Shown one piece after another: positions 19,623 to 29,881 of a stretch of DNA of 64,000 nucleotides. The notes below the pieces were generated by a model. That model searched no databases, had not been told where the DNA came from, and saw only the letters and a program-made list of their open reading frames with translations. The position numbers and the translations under genes are program-made. Source of the DNA: Marinobacter sp. Arc7-DN-1 (GTDB taxonomy: Bacteria > Pseudomonadota > Gammaproteobacteria > Pseudomonadales > Oleiphilaceae); the NCBI RefSeq assembly GCF_003441595.1, contig NZ_CP031848.1, forward strand, positions 4,092,001 through 4,156,000, written 5' to 3'. The stretch's first letter is position 1, and every line of letters begins with the position of its first letter.

Positions 19623-19742
19623 GCAGCGGGCTCATTGCCGCTGCGCCAGCTGAGTCTGCCACGTTAGCCGGGAATTCCCGGCTAACGTGGCGGGCTTGTA
19701 TCTGAGATACCCCTTTTGCGAGGAGTATGTCAGATACAAGCC
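19623..19742 (+). terminator. Three consecutive hairpins in the tsf-pyrH spacer
   Basis: Hairpin 1: 7-bp arms 19623-19629/19638-19644. Hairpin 2: a loopless perfect 34-bp palindrome at 19658-19691. Hairpin 3: 13-bp arms 19693-19705/19730-19742. None has a good U-run after it, so they may be mRNA processing, stabilising or attenuating structures, not a full terminator. Their order and closeness are unusual. Confidence 0.6.
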
Positions 19743-19793
19743 TGCAACGGGTATCACGCCGGATAGCAGCCAACAGACGAAAAGGGGATCACC

Positions 19794-20522
19794 ATGCCGA
19801 CATCATCGAAAACCCAGCCCAGATACAAGCGTGTTCTGCTCAAGCTCAGTGGCGAGGCCCTGATGGGGGAGCACGATTTCGGTATTGATCCCAAAGTTCT
19901 TGATCGTATGGCCCTGGAAATTGGCGCGCTGATTGGTATTGGTGTTCAGGTTGGCCTGGTCATCGGTGGTGGCAACCTGTTTCGGGGTGCAGCCCTGAAT
20001 GCGGCTGGCATGGACCGGGTGACCGGTGACCACATGGGCATGCTGGCAACCGTTATGAATGGCCTCGCCATGCGGGATGCCCTTGAGCGTTCCAATATCC
20101 GGACCCGCGTAATGTCCGCAATCCCCATGAGCGGGATTGTCGAGCATTATGACCGCCGTCGGGCGGTGCGGGACCTTAAGGACGGAGATGTGGTGATCTT
20201 CTGCGCCGGCACCGGCAACCCCTTCTTCACCACAGATTCCGCCGCTTGCCTCCGTGGTATCGAAATTGAGGCCGATGCGGTACTCAAGGCCACCAAGGTA
20301 GATGGCGTATACTCTGCTGATCCGCATCTGGACAGCAGTGCCGAGAAATACGATCACCTCACCTACGATGAGGTGCTGGACAAAAAACTGGGGGTGATGG
20401 ATCTGACGGCCATCTGCCTCGCCCGGGATCACGGTATGCCGCTGCGGGTATTCGACATGAACCGCGCAGGCGCGCTGACTCGCATCGTAACCGGCGAAAG
20501 AGAAGGTACACTGATCGAATAA
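19794..20522 (+). CDS. pyrH: UMP kinase
   Basis: Phosphorylates UMP to UDP and, as a hexamer, is regulated by GTP and UTP. The 242-residue protein carries the amino-acid-kinase fold motifs [31 protein letters not shown] and the VDGVY(S)ADP block. The ATG follows AAAGGGGAT. Its place between tsf and frr is conserved. Confidence 0.97.
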   Translation: MPTSSKTQPRYKRVLLKLSGEALMGEHDFGIDPKVLDRMALEIGALIGIGVQVGLVIGGGNLFRGAALNAAGMDRVTGDHMGMLATVMNGLAMRDALERSNIRTRVMSAIPMSGIVEHYDRRRAVRDLKDGDVVIFCAGTGNPFFTTDSAACLRGIEIEADAVLKATKVDGVYSADPHLDSSAEKYDHLTYDEVLDKKLGVMDLTAICLARDHGMPLRVFDMNRAGALTRIVTGEREGTLIE

Positions 20523-20607
20523 CCTGGTTGTCCGGGTCCCTTTGATCCGTGCCTTTCAAGAGGACCAGGTTACTGAATGACATGACGAACGAATTGAGGA
20601 TGCTGAA

Positions 20608-21165
20608 GTGATCAACGACATCAAAGCAGAAGCCGAAAAGAAAATGAAGAAGAGCCTGGAGTCTCTGCACTCGGCGTTTAACAAGATCCGTACCGGCCGG
20701 GCCCACCCGTCCATCCTGGACAGCGTTATGGTGAACTACTACGGCCAGGAGACACCGCTGAAACAGGTGGCCAGTGTCAATGTCGAGGACAACCGGACTC
20801 TGACCGTCTCCCCCTGGGAGAAAAACCTGATGCCGACTATCGAGAAGGCCATCATGAGCTCTGATCTGGGCCTCAACCCGGCCACCAGTGGCGACATTAT
20901 TCGCATTCCGATGCCCATGCTGACCGAAGAAACCCGCAAGGAAATGGTCAAGCAGGCGAAAGCCGATGCCGAGCACGGCCGTGTGTCTGTTCGCAACGCT
21001 CGCCGTGACGCCAACAGCATGATCAAGGAGCTGTTGAAGGAAAAGGAAATCACCGAAGACGACGAGCGCAAGGGCGAGGAAGAGATCCAGAAGCTGACCG
21101 ATCGCTACATCGCCGAAGTCGAGAAAATGCTCAAGGCCAAAGAAGAGGACCTGATGGCGGTTTAA
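20608..21165 (+). CDS. frr: Ribosome recycling factor
   Basis: With EF-G, splits post-termination ribosomes. The 185-residue protein has the three-helix-bundle sequence typical of RRF (KMKKSLESLHSAFNKIRTGRAHPS, and RRDANSMIKELLKEKEI near the C-terminus). The start is a GTG with GAGGA 8 bp upstream; the start MINDIKAEAEKK matches family N-termini. Confidence 0.96.
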   Translation: MINDIKAEAEKKMKKSLESLHSAFNKIRTGRAHPSILDSVMVNYYGQETPLKQVASVNVEDNRTLTVSPWEKNLMPTIEKAIMSSDLGLNPATSGDIIRIPMPMLTEETRKEMVKQAKADAEHGRVSVRNARRDANSMIKELLKEKEITEDDERKGEEEIQKLTDRYIAEVEKMLKAKEEDLMAV

Positions 21166-21236
21166 CTGCCCGGGTTCACTTGCAAGCGAATTGAAAGGCC
21201 GGTGCAACCATGCGCCCCGGCCGCACAGGGGATTTC

Positions 21237-22007
21237 ATGACGGGAACTGTATCCGCAGAGATTCCGGTGTCGGCAGACAGCCGGCCCCGGCATGTGGCTA
21301 TTATCATGGATGGTAACAACCGGTGGGCCAAGGCCCGCCGGCTCACGGGAGTAGCCGGCCACAAGGCCGGGGTGGATGCAGTCAGGGCGGTGGTGGAAAC
21401 CTGCGCACGCGAAGGTGTGGAAGTGCTCACCCTGTTCGCCTTCTCCAGTGAAAACTGGCGTCGCCCCAAGGATGAAGTCTCGGCGCTGATGAAGCTTTTC
21501 CTGTTCGCCCTGGAACGGGAAGTACGCAAGCTCCATCGCAACGACATTCGCCTCAGAATCATCGGCGACCGTTCCGCCTTCAGCCCGGCCTTGCATGAGC
21601 ATATGGCAGCGGCGGAAGAACTGACCCGCTATAATTCCCGTATGACACTGGTGATAGCTGCGAATTACGGTGGCCACTGGGATATCACGCAGGCGACGCG
21701 TCAGGTTGCTGAGCAGGTGCGGGCAGGGCAGCTGGCACCTTCGGATATCACCGATGACCTTATCCAGCAGCACCTCAGTATTGGTGATCTGCCGATGCCG
21801 GATCTGATGATCCGGACAGCGGGTGAACAGCGGATCAGCAATTTCATGCTGTGGCACCTGGCTTACACAGAACTTTACTTCTCACCGGTGTACTGGCCTG
21901 ATTTCCGGGAAGAGGAAATGCGCAAGGCCCTGCAGGCCTATGCCGGTCGCCAGCGTCGTTTTGGCCAGACGGATGATCAGATCACGGCCAAGGCCCCACA
22001 ACAATAA
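21237..22007 (+). CDS. uppS: Undecaprenyl diphosphate synthase
   Basis: cis-Prenyltransferase that builds C55 undecaprenyl diphosphate, the lipid carrier for peptidoglycan and polysaccharides. The motifs HVAIIMDGNNRWAK (catalytic Asp), LFAFSSENWRRP, and DLMIRTAGEQRISNFMLWHLAYTE are intact. I chose the ATG at 21237 (MTGTVSAE) with AGGGG upstream; an in-frame ATG at 21210 would add nine residues. It heads the cell-envelope part of the supercluster. Confidence 0.95.
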   Translation: MTGTVSAEIPVSADSRPRHVAIIMDGNNRWAKARRLTGVAGHKAGVDAVRAVVETCAREGVEVLTLFAFSSENWRRPKDEVSALMKLFLFALEREVRKLHRNDIRLRIIGDRSAFSPALHEHMAAAEELTRYNSRMTLVIAANYGGHWDITQATRQVAEQVRAGQLAPSDITDDLIQQHLSIGDLPMPDLMIRTAGEQRISNFMLWHLAYTELYFSPVYWPDFREEEMRKALQAYAGRQRRFGQTDDQITAKAPQQ

Positions 22008-22028
22008 CGAACGATAGCGACGTTAACC

Positions 22029-22868
22029 GTGTTAAAAACCCGAATTATCACCGCACTGATCCTTGCCCCCATTGCCATTGGCGGAATTTTCTTCCTCCCG
22101 CCCCTGGGTTTCGCGTTCTTTACCGGCGCCATCATTACCGTGGGTGCCTGGGAGTGGGCGAACATGTCCGGCATTGAGAATTCTCCGGGCCGTGTGGCGT
22201 ACGCCTTGGTGACTGCCGCCATTCTTTATGGTTTGCTGAACGTTCCTTTTGTTGCGGTGCTCTGGCTGGCGCTCGCCTGGTGGTTTATCTGTTTCCTGAT
22301 GGTTCGCAGCTACCCTGGTGGCTCAGAAAAATGGGGCAGCCTGCCCGCACGAGCGGTTATGGGGCTGCTTGTTCTGGTGCCCGCATGGGTCGGACTGAAC
22401 CATTTACGCACTGGCGGCTTCCAGTTTGGCGACAGCACCAATAACCTTCTCCTTATCCTGTATGTGTTGTGTGTGGTCTGGGTTGCGGATATCGGTGCCT
22501 ACTTCGCCGGGCGGGCATTTGGCAAGGCCAAGCTGGCGCCCCGGGTCAGTCCTGGTAAATCCTGGGCGGGGGTCTGGGGTGGGCTTGTGGCCGTGGGCGT
22601 TTTCGCCCTGGTGGTGAGCTTCCTGGCATCCGCCGGAACTGTCGAGACCCTGCTGCTGGTCGCTGCCAGCCTGATTACCGGGTTTGTCTCGGTGCTGGGG
22701 GATTTGCTGGAAAGCATGCTTAAACGCTTTCGTGGCATCAAGGACAGCAGCCAGCTGCTGCCCGGTCATGGGGGCATAATGGACCGGATTGACAGCCTTA
22801 CCGCAGCCATTCCTGTGTTTGCTCTGATCATTACCCAGTTGGGTTGGCTGACAGCCGGGCACTGGTGA
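22029..22868 (+). CDS. cdsA: Phosphatidate cytidylyltransferase
   Basis: Integral membrane enzyme forming CDP-diacylglycerol, precursor of all phospholipids. The 279-residue protein has about eight hydrophobic segments, and the C-terminal signature [26 protein letters not shown] is intact. It starts with GTG and lacks a clear Shine-Dalgarno, so translation may depend on coupling with uppS 21 bp upstream. It ends two bases before dxr. Confidence 0.94.
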   Translation: MLKTRIITALILAPIAIGGIFFLPPLGFAFFTGAIITVGAWEWANMSGIENSPGRVAYALVTAAILYGLLNVPFVAVLWLALAWWFICFLMVRSYPGGSEKWGSLPARAVMGLLVLVPAWVGLNHLRTGGFQFGDSTNNLLLILYVLCVVWVADIGAYFAGRAFGKAKLAPRVSPGKSWAGVWGGLVAVGVFALVVSFLASAGTVETLLLVAASLITGFVSVLGDLLESMLKRFRGIKDSSQLLPGHGGIMDRIDSLTAAIPVFALIITQLGWLTAGHW

Positions 22869-22870
22869 TT

Positions 22871-24055
22871 ATGGTAACCCGTCATATCAGCGTATTGGGA
22901 GCGACTGGCTCCATCGGTCTGAGTACCCTGGATGTCATTCGCCGGCACCCTGACCGGTTCTCGGTCTATGCCCTGACGGCCAGTACCCGTGCGGAAGAGC
23001 TGGCGATATTGTGTCGCGAATTCCGACCCCGGGTAGCGGTTATGGCGGACCCCGGGGCTGCGCAAACGCTTGTCGGGTTACTCTCCGATTTGCCGGATAT
23101 TCGAGTTCTGGGTGGCATGGAAGGGTTGTGCGAAGTTGCCTCGGCCCCGGAAATTAATACCGTGATGGCCGCCATTGTCGGCGCCGCGGGCCTGTCGCCG
23201 ACCCTTGCAGCTGTGCGTGCCGGCAAGCGGGTATTGCTGGCCAACAAGGAAGCCCTGGTGATGTCCGGCAAGCTGTTTATGGACGCCGTGGCCGAGGCCG
23301 GCGCCGAGCTCCTGCCTATCGATTCTGAGCACAACGCCATTTTCCAGTGTATGCCGGCCGATAAAATCCGGGATCCCGCCGCCGCCGGTATTACCCGAAT
23401 TCTGCTGACAGCCTCCGGTGGGCCGTTCCGGGAACACAGTGCCGAGGCGCTTCGATCAGTCACGCCTTCGCAAGCCTGTGCCCATCCGAACTGGTCCATG
23501 GGGCAGAAGATTTCCGTGGATTCAGCAACGCTGATGAACAAAGGCCTGGAGCTGATCGAGGCCTGCTGGCTGTTTAATACAACCCCGGAGTGGGTGGAAG
23601 TGCATGTTCACCCGGAGAGCATTATTCACTCCATGGTAGAGTATGCGGACGGTTCTGTGCTCGCCCAGCTTGGCAGCCCGGATATGAGAACCCCGATTGC
23701 CAATGGTCTTGCCTGGCCGGAGCGTATCGATGCAGGTGTCGCGCCGCTGGATCTGTTCGCCATCGGCCGTTTCCATTTCGAGCGCCCCGACCTGGTTCGC
23801 TTCCCCTGCCTTCGCCTGGCTGCGGAAGCCTTCGAGGCCGGAGGCACAGCTCCGGCCGTATTGAACGCAGCAAATGAAGTGGCGGTTGCTGCTTTTCTTG
23901 AAGGTAACCTTTGTTTTACGGATATCCCCGTTATTATAGAGCGCACGCTGGTTGCTACCGCGGTTGAACCAGCTGACAGTTTCGAGGTTATCTTCGCCAA
24001 GGACACCGAAGCACGGGCCCGGGCATGGGAACAGATTGGTCTGTTAACTGTCTGA
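22871..24055 (+). CDS. dxr: 1-deoxy-D-xylulose 5-phosphate reductoisomerase
   Basis: NADPH-dependent rearrangement and reduction to MEP, the second step of the non-mevalonate isoprenoid pathway that feeds UppS. The 394-residue protein shows the NADPH motif [24 protein letters not shown], the metal-binding [11 protein letters not shown] and the flexible-loop [16 protein letters not shown] chose the ATG at 22871 ([10 protein letters not shown]); an earlier in-frame start would overlap cdsA. Confidence 0.96.
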   Translation: MVTRHISVLGATGSIGLSTLDVIRRHPDRFSVYALTASTRAEELAILCREFRPRVAVMADPGAAQTLVGLLSDLPDIRVLGGMEGLCEVASAPEINTVMAAIVGAAGLSPTLAAVRAGKRVLLANKEALVMSGKLFMDAVAEAGAELLPIDSEHNAIFQCMPADKIRDPAAAGITRILLTASGGPFREHSAEALRSVTPSQACAHPNWSMGQKISVDSATLMNKGLELIEACWLFNTTPEWVEVHVHPESIIHSMVEYADGSVLAQLGSPDMRTPIANGLAWPERIDAGVAPLDLFAIGRFHFERPDLVRFPCLRLAAEAFEAGGTAPAVLNAANEVAVAAFLEGNLCFTDIPVIIERTLVATAVEPADSFEVIFAKDTEARARAWEQIGLLTV

Positions 24056-24103
24056 CACTCGCAGCGGTTTGCTGCCCGGCTAAAGCCATCAATCAGGAAT
24101 GCT

Positions 24104-25453
24104 ATGCAGATTATTGAATCCGTCCTCGCACTGGCCCTGACCCTGGGTATTCTCGTGACCCTGCATGAATACGGTCATTTTTGGGTTGCCCGCCGTTGCG
24201 GTGTGAAAGTGCTCCGTTTCTCCGTTGGTTTCGGAAAGCCGCTGTATTCCTGGTACGACAGGCACGGCACCGAATTCGCCATCGCCGCCATTCCACTTGG
24301 CGGCTATGTCAAAATGCTGGACGAGCGGGAAGGGCCGGTGCCCGAAGAACTGAAAGACCAGGCCTTTACTTCCAAGCCACCGTCCCGGCGTATAGCCATT
24401 GCAGCGGCGGGTCCGCTGGCTAACTTTATTTTTGCGGTTTTCGCCTACTGGCTGCTAAGCGTGGTCGGAGTTACCCACGTTGCCCCCATCGTAGGGCAGG
24501 TGGCCGATGGCAGTGCGGCAGCGCGTGTCGGCTTACAGGAAGGCATGGAAATTCATTCTGTGGACGGTCATCGGGTTAGCTCCTGGCGCGATGTCAACAT
24601 GCGTATCCTGGAGCGAACCGGCGAGCAGGGCCTGATTTCCATGGAGGTGTCTGACGGCGGTGCCCGGGGCACGGTCAGGGGAGAACTTGCCGGCTGGAGT
24701 CTGAGCGACGATACCCCGAATCCGCTGGCGGAATTCGGCATCACACCCTGGCGCCCCGCGGTTCCTCCGGTGCTGGGCCAGATTTCCGAGGGTGGCCGGG
24801 CCCAAGTGGCCGGCCTGCAAACCGGGGATCGTGTGGTTGCCGTTAACGGCGAGCCCATCAGCAGTTGGTTTGATCTGGTCGAGTTCATTCGCAATGCCCC
24901 TGAACAGACGTTACAGGTAACCGTTAAGCGCAATGGCTCGGAACGCTCAATCCGCGTTATGCCGGAAGCGAAAAGCGAAGAGAGCGGTGAAACAATTGGC
25001 TTTATTGGCGCTGGCGTTGAAGCCATCTCATGGCCGGATGAAGTGCTGCGCGAAGTCAGCTATGGCCCGTTTGCTGCGATTCCCGTTGCTTTCAGTGAAA
25101 CCTGGGCCGACACCCGGCTGACCCTCGTGGCCATAAAGAAAATGGTCACTGGCCTGCTGTCGCCCACCAACCTCAGCGGGCCAATCACTATTGCCAGGGT
25201 TGCCGAAGCCAGTGTCAGCTCCGGATTTGAAGATTTCGTGCGTTTCCTGGCCTATCTCAGCGTGAGTCTGGGTATCCTGAACCTTCTGCCGGTGCCGGTG
25301 CTCGATGGTGGTCATATTGTCTATTACACCATCGAAGCGCTCCGCGGAAAGCCGCTCTCCGAGCAGGCCCAGGCGTTTGGATTACGAATTGGTATGGCAA
25401 TGATTCTCACATTAATGGTGTTTGCTCTTTACAACGACCTGATGCGGTTGTGA
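24104..25453 (+). CDS. rseP: RseP intramembrane zinc protease (site-2 protease)
   Basis: Cuts anti-sigma factor RseA within the membrane in the sigma-E envelope stress response and clears signal-peptide remnants. The 449-residue protein has HEYGH at residues 21-25 in the first transmembrane helix, two tandem PDZ domains (roughly 115-195 and 210-290) and a C-terminal PVLDGGH metal-site motif. The ATG follows AGGAA. It sits directly before bamA, the conserved order. Confidence 0.96.
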   Translation: MQIIESVLALALTLGILVTLHEYGHFWVARRCGVKVLRFSVGFGKPLYSWYDRHGTEFAIAAIPLGGYVKMLDEREGPVPEELKDQAFTSKPPSRRIAIAAAGPLANFIFAVFAYWLLSVVGVTHVAPIVGQVADGSAAARVGLQEGMEIHSVDGHRVSSWRDVNMRILERTGEQGLISMEVSDGGARGTVRGELAGWSLSDDTPNPLAEFGITPWRPAVPPVLGQISEGGRAQVAGLQTGDRVVAVNGEPISSWFDLVEFIRNAPEQTLQVTVKRNGSERSIRVMPEAKSEESGETIGFIGAGVEAISWPDEVLREVSYGPFAAIPVAFSETWADTRLTLVAIKKMVTGLLSPTNLSGPITIARVAEASVSSGFEDFVRFLAYLSVSLGILNLLPVPVLDGGHIVYYTIEALRGKPLSEQAQAFGLRIGMAMILTLMVFALYNDLMRL

Positions 25454-25497
25454 GAATTGCGAACTTCTTACGCGCATTAACCAGGCGAAATATTTGA

Positions 25498-27816
25498 ATG
25501 AGACGTTCTCTTCTAGGTGTAGCCGTTGGCCTCGCTGTGGCCCTGTCTGGCATGAAGCCAGCGCTTGCAGACCAGTTCACAGTTGCAGATATCGAGGTAG
25601 AGGGCCTGCAGAGGGTTTCTGCGGGCACCGTTTTTTCTGCGTTCCCCGTGAATATCGGTGAGCAGGTTGACGAGACCGAGCTGGCCGATGCGATCAGGTC
25701 CCTGTTCCGGACCGGGTTGTTTACGGACATTGAGGTTAGCCGTGATGCCGGTGTTCTCATCCTGACGGTTCGCGAACGACCCTCCATTAGCAATATCGAG
25801 ATCGAGGGCAACGAGAACATCGAAACCGAGGTGTTAATGGATGCCCTGGCAGGTGCCGGTCTTCAGCAGGGCCAGGTTTTCCGGCGCGCGACCCTCGAGC
25901 GTCTTGAGCTGGAGATTCTGCGGTCTTACATCGCTCAGGGGCGTTACAACGCCCGGGTGAAGGCAACGGCGGAAGAACTTCCACGGAATCGCGTTTCAAT
26001 TCGCCTGGACATCAACGAAGGCTCCGTGGCGGCAATACACCACATCAATCTGATCGGCAACGAAGACTTCAGCGACGAGGAGTTGCAGGAGCTGTTTGAG
26101 TTGCAGACCACGAGCTGGTGGAACTCGATCACCAATTCCGACAAATACGCGCGAGAGCGTCTCAGCGGCGACCTGGAATCCCTGCGTTCATTCTATCTGG
26201 ACCGCGGTTACCTGGATTTCAATGTGGAATCCAGTCAGGTCTCAATATCGCCGGACAAGCAGAAGGTTTTCATCGCCATCGCCCTGAATGAAGGGCCCCA
26301 GTACACTATCTCGGAGATAAATCTGCGCGGTGAGCTGATCGTGGGTGAGGAAGAGTTGCGCTCGCTGATTCCGGTTACGGAGGGCGACGTGTTCTCCCGC
26401 TCCCACATGACAGCCATATCCGAAGCCCTGGCATTCCGGCTCGGACGCGAGGGCTACGCCTTCGCCAGCGTCAATGCCGTCCCCGAGCCGGGAGAAAACA
26501 ACACAGCTGCCGTCACCTTCTTTGTTGAACCGGGCAAGCGGGCCTATGTGCGACGCATCAATTTCGAGGGTAACGTATCGACTCGTGACGACGTTCTCCG
26601 CCAGGAAATGACCCAGATGGAAGGGGGCGTGGCTTCTTCGGATCGTATCGAGTTTTCCAAGACCAAGCTGGAGCGTCTCGGCTTCTTCCAGACGGTGAAC
26701 GTTGAGACGGTTCCGGTGCCAGGCACGGATGATCTGGTCGATGTGAACTACTCCGTTGAAGAACAACCGACAGGCAGCCTTTCCGCTTCCGTCGGCTTCT
26801 CGCAGCAATCCGGTGTGATTCTTGGCGCCAACGTGTCCGAGAACAATTTTTTCGGTACCGGGAAGCGCGTCTCTTTCGGTGTCAATGTGAGTGATTATGT
26901 CAAAAGCGCAAACGTTTCCTACCTGGACCCTTACTACACGGTTGACGGCGTAAGCCGTGGCTACAGTCTTTTTGCCCGGCAAACCGATTATGAGGAAGAG
27001 GATATCTCCGCCTTCCTGCTGGACGAATATGGCGGCCGTATCACCTTCGGTTATCCCACGGACAATATCACCCGTTTGAACTTCGGGGCCGGGTTTACCC
27101 AGTCCAATCTTAAGGAAGGCCTGTTCACCTCACAGGAGGTCATTCAGTTCATTGATGAGGAAGGGGATTCGTTCAATAACTTCTTCCTCTTCGGCAGCTG
27201 GCGCCGCAGTACTCTCAACCGGGGTGTTCTGCCCAGTGATGGCCATAGCCAGTCGTTGTCGCTTGACGTAGCAGTGCCGGGCAGCGATCTGACCTTTTAC
27301 AAGGTGACACACAAGACCGATTTCTACTATCCGGTGACTGACGATAATCGCTGGATCTTACGGGCGCGTTCAGAGATCGGTTATGGTGATGGTTACGGAG
27401 ATCGGACCCAGATGCCGTTTTACGAGCACTTCTATACAGGGGGCTACGGATCGGTTCGGGGGTACCGGGCCAACTCCTTGGGTCGCCTTGCTACGAACAA
27501 CGTCAACGACCTCTCAGACCCGGATCCGTTCGGCGGTAACCTGCTCACTGAAGGTGGTGTTGAGCTGATATTCCCCACGCCCTTTGCCGGTGATACCCGC
27601 TCCATGAGAACGGCGTTTTTCCTGGACGCAGGTCAGGTGTTCGACACTGCGCGCGGTTTCGATCCGGAACTGAGCGAAATCAGAATGTCCGCCGGTATTG
27701 GCTTCCAGTGGATTACCGCTGTTGGCCCGCTGGCCTTCAGTCTGGCGAAGCCGCTGAACGACAAGCCGGGTGATGACACCCAGGTATTCCAGTTCTCGCT
27801 GGGCCAGACCTTCTAG
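25498..27816 (+). CDS. bamA: Outer membrane protein assembly factor BamA
   Basis: Central component of the BAM machine that folds beta-barrels into the outer membrane. The 772 residues comprise a signal peptide (cut near ALAD, residue ~23), five POTRA domains (about 24-425) and a 16-strand barrel with the VRGY motif (GGYGSVRGYRANSLG), ending in the required terminal phenylalanine (FSLGQTF). The clear start is at 25498. Confidence 0.97.
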   Translation: MRRSLLGVAVGLAVALSGMKPALADQFTVADIEVEGLQRVSAGTVFSAFPVNIGEQVDETELADAIRSLFRTGLFTDIEVSRDAGVLILTVRERPSISNIEIEGNENIETEVLMDALAGAGLQQGQVFRRATLERLELEILRSYIAQGRYNARVKATAEELPRNRVSIRLDINEGSVAAIHHINLIGNEDFSDEELQELFELQTTSWWNSITNSDKYARERLSGDLESLRSFYLDRGYLDFNVESSQVSISPDKQKVFIAIALNEGPQYTISEINLRGELIVGEEELRSLIPVTEGDVFSRSHMTAISEALAFRLGREGYAFASVNAVPEPGENNTAAVTFFVEPGKRAYVRRINFEGNVSTRDDVLRQEMTQMEGGVASSDRIEFSKTKLERLGFFQTVNVETVPVPGTDDLVDVNYSVEEQPTGSLSASVGFSQQSGVILGANVSENNFFGTGKRVSFGVNVSDYVKSANVSYLDPYYTVDGVSRGYSLFARQTDYEEEDISAFLLDEYGGRITFGYPTDNITRLNFGAGFTQSNLKEGLFTSQEVIQFIDEEGDSFNNFFLFGSWRRSTLNRGVLPSDGHSQSLSLDVAVPGSDLTFYKVTHKTDFYYPVTDDNRWILRARSEIGYGDGYGDRTQMPFYEHFYTGGYGSVRGYRANSLGRLATNNVNDLSDPDPFGGNLLTEGGVELIFPTPFAGDTRSMRTAFFLDAGQVFDTARGFDPELSEIRMSAGIGFQWITAVGPLAFSLAKPLNDKPGDDTQVFQFSLGQTF

Positions 27817-27861
27817 AGCATGGATAATAACAACCTACGGATGAAAATCAGGAGAAAACCA

Positions 27862-28359
27862 ATGTCCCGATTCATGTTGATATTCGCCGCCATGGTTATG
27901 GCGTTTTCAGTCCCGGCCATGGCAGAAACCCGCATCGGTGTGGTCGACCTGAGGCAGGCACTGTTTTCCTCAAATGATGCCAAGGCCTTCAGCGAATCGC
28001 TCCAGAAGGATTTTGCCGGCGATGAAGCCAAGGTCCGCGAGGCGCAGGAAGAGGCTCACAAGCTCAAGGATCGCCTCGAAAAGGACGGCGCCATGATGAA
28101 CGAGACCGAACGTAACAAACTTGCCGGTGAGTTCCAGGAAAAAGTGAAAGAGTTCAACTTCCTCAAGCAGCGGCTCGATACCGCCGTCAATCAGCGCAAG
28201 CAGGCGTTCCTGGAAGAGGCTCGCCCGGAAGTGGACGCGGCTGTCAAAGAACTTCTTGAGGAAAATGAGCTCGACCTGATTCTGCCGAGCGAAGCGGTTG
28301 TTTATGTGAAACCGGAAATGAATCTGACCTCTCAGCTTCTGGAAAAACTGAATCGTTAA
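27862..28359 (+). CDS. skp: Periplasmic chaperone Skp/OmpH
   Basis: Holds unfolded outer-membrane proteins in the periplasm for BamA. The 165-residue protein has a signal peptide ([21 protein letters not shown]) and long charged coiled-coil arms, as in Skp. I chose the ATG at 27862, with AGGAG at 27849-27853; the frame is open to 27820 but without signal-peptide character. It lies between bamA and lpxD, the conserved site. Confidence 0.93.
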   Translation: MSRFMLIFAAMVMAFSVPAMAETRIGVVDLRQALFSSNDAKAFSESLQKDFAGDEAKVREAQEEAHKLKDRLEKDGAMMNETERNKLAGEFQEKVKEFNFLKQRLDTAVNQRKQAFLEEARPEVDAAVKELLEENELDLILPSEAVVYVKPEMNLTSQLLEKLNR

Positions 28360-28406
28360 TCCGTGACGGGCACCCGGGTGCCCTGAAAGTTGCTTGGGAG
28401 CACGCA

Positions 28407-29447
28407 ATGACAGATAGGTCTTACTGCCTGGGGGAGATTGCCAGCGCCCTGGGTGCAGAGCTGCGGGGCGATCCTGATGTGCGGGTTTCAGGTTTGGCAA
28501 CACTACAGGCAGCCGGGCCTGGCCAGATCAGTTTCCTGGCAAACCCGTCCTATGCCAGGTATCTGGCTGATACCCGTGCTTCGGCGGTCATTGCGTCGCC
28601 CGCCACTGCAAAAGGCGCTCCTACCAACGTCCTGTTACTGGACAACCCTTATCTCGGTTATGCTCGCCTCAGTCACTGGTTTGATCCGGCACCGGTTGCC
28701 TTTCCGGGCGTTCATCCGACTGCCGTGGTTGACCCCTCGGCAACCCTGGCTGACGACGCCTGCATCGGTCCCAACGTGGTCGTGGAAGCGGAGGCCGATA
28801 TTGGCGAAAAAGTGGTGATCGGCGCCGGCTCGGTCATTGGTGCCCGCGCTCGCATTGGCGCCCGGACTGTGATCCGGCCACGGGTGACCTTGGCTCACGA
28901 CGTTGTGGTTGGCCAGCGTTGTCACATTCTCAGCGGCGCTGTTATCGGCTCCGATGGTTTTGGCTTTGCCAACGAGAAGGGCGTATGGCACCGCATTGCG
29001 CAACTGGGCCGCGTTGTTCTCGGGGATGATGTGGAAGTGGGCGCGAATACCACCATCGATAGGGGCGCCCTCGACGACACCGTCATTGGTAACGGTGTGA
29101 AACTCGACAACCTTATTCAGATTGCTCACAACGTCTGCATTGGTGATCACAGCGCCATGGCCGCTATGGTGGGGATTGCGGGTAGTACCCGAATTGGCCG
29201 GCATTGTGTATTTGGCGGCGCTTCCGGAGTGGCGGGCCACCTCGAGATTGGTGATCAGGTTCACCTGACGGGCATGACCCTGGTGACCGGTGATATCCGG
29301 GAGCCGGGCGTGTACTCTTCCGGAACCAGCGCGGATACCAACCGTCAGTGGCGCAAGAACGCCGTACGTTTTCGCCAGCTTGATGCCTTGGCGCGACGTA
29401 TTAAAGAACTGGAAAAGAAATCAGAGAGCCGAGGCCAATCAACATGA
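28407..29447 (+). CDS. lpxD: UDP-3-O-(3-hydroxyacyl)glucosamine N-acyltransferase
   Basis: Third step of lipid A synthesis, adding a 3-hydroxyacyl chain to the glucosamine nitrogen. The 346-residue protein has an N-terminal uridine-binding domain (~1-100), a left-handed beta helix of hexapeptide repeats (~105-300) and a C-terminal helix. The catalytic-loop segment around ...[16 protein letters not shown] is present. The stop overlaps the fabZ start. Confidence 0.96.
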   Translation: MTDRSYCLGEIASALGAELRGDPDVRVSGLATLQAAGPGQISFLANPSYARYLADTRASAVIASPATAKGAPTNVLLLDNPYLGYARLSHWFDPAPVAFPGVHPTAVVDPSATLADDACIGPNVVVEAEADIGEKVVIGAGSVIGARARIGARTVIRPRVTLAHDVVVGQRCHILSGAVIGSDGFGFANEKGVWHRIAQLGRVVLGDDVEVGANTTIDRGALDDTVIGNGVKLDNLIQIAHNVCIGDHSAMAAMVGIAGSTRIGRHCVFGGASGVAGHLEIGDQVHLTGMTLVTGDIREPGVYSSGTSADTNRQWRKNAVRFRQLDALARRIKELEKKSESRGQST

Positions 29448-29881
29448 TGAACACCAAAGAAATACTGGAATACCTGCCGCACCGATACCCGTTTTTGCTG
29501 GTGGATCGGGTAACGGAGCTCGAAAAGGGAAAGTCGATCAAGGGCTACAAGAATCTTTCGTTTAACGAGGAGTTCTTCCAGGGCCATTTCCCGAACAACC
29601 CGATCATGCCGGGTGTTCTGATCATTGAAGCCATGGCCCAGCTTTCAGGCATTCTCGGTTTTGTGACCGTGGGCCGGAAACCCTCTGATGGCGTGGTACA
29701 ATACTTGGCTGGATCCAGCAAGGCGCGCTGGAAACGCCCCGTTTTGCCGGGAGACCAACTCTGTATGGAGTCGGAACTCATCTCCGGAAAACGTGGTATC
29801 TACAAATTCGATTGTCGCGCGCTGGTCGACGGTGACGTCGTCTGCGTGGCAGAGATTCTGACCGCTGAGAGAGAAGTTTGA
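29444..29881 (+). CDS. fabZ: (3R)-hydroxyacyl-ACP dehydratase
   Basis: Dehydrates hydroxyacyl-ACP in fatty acid elongation and competes with LpxA/LpxD for the same acyl-ACP pool. The hot-dog-fold motifs [11 protein letters not shown] and the catalytic [20 protein letters not shown] are intact; 145 residues. ATG at 29444 overlaps the lpxD stop, and a second ATG follows directly at 29447. The stop overlaps lpxA (TGATG). Confidence 0.96.
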   Translation: MMNTKEILEYLPHRYPFLLVDRVTELEKGKSIKGYKNLSFNEEFFQGHFPNNPIMPGVLIIEAMAQLSGILGFVTVGRKPSDGVVQYLAGSSKARWKRPVLPGDQLCMESELISGKRGIYKFDCRALVDGDVVCVAEILTAEREV

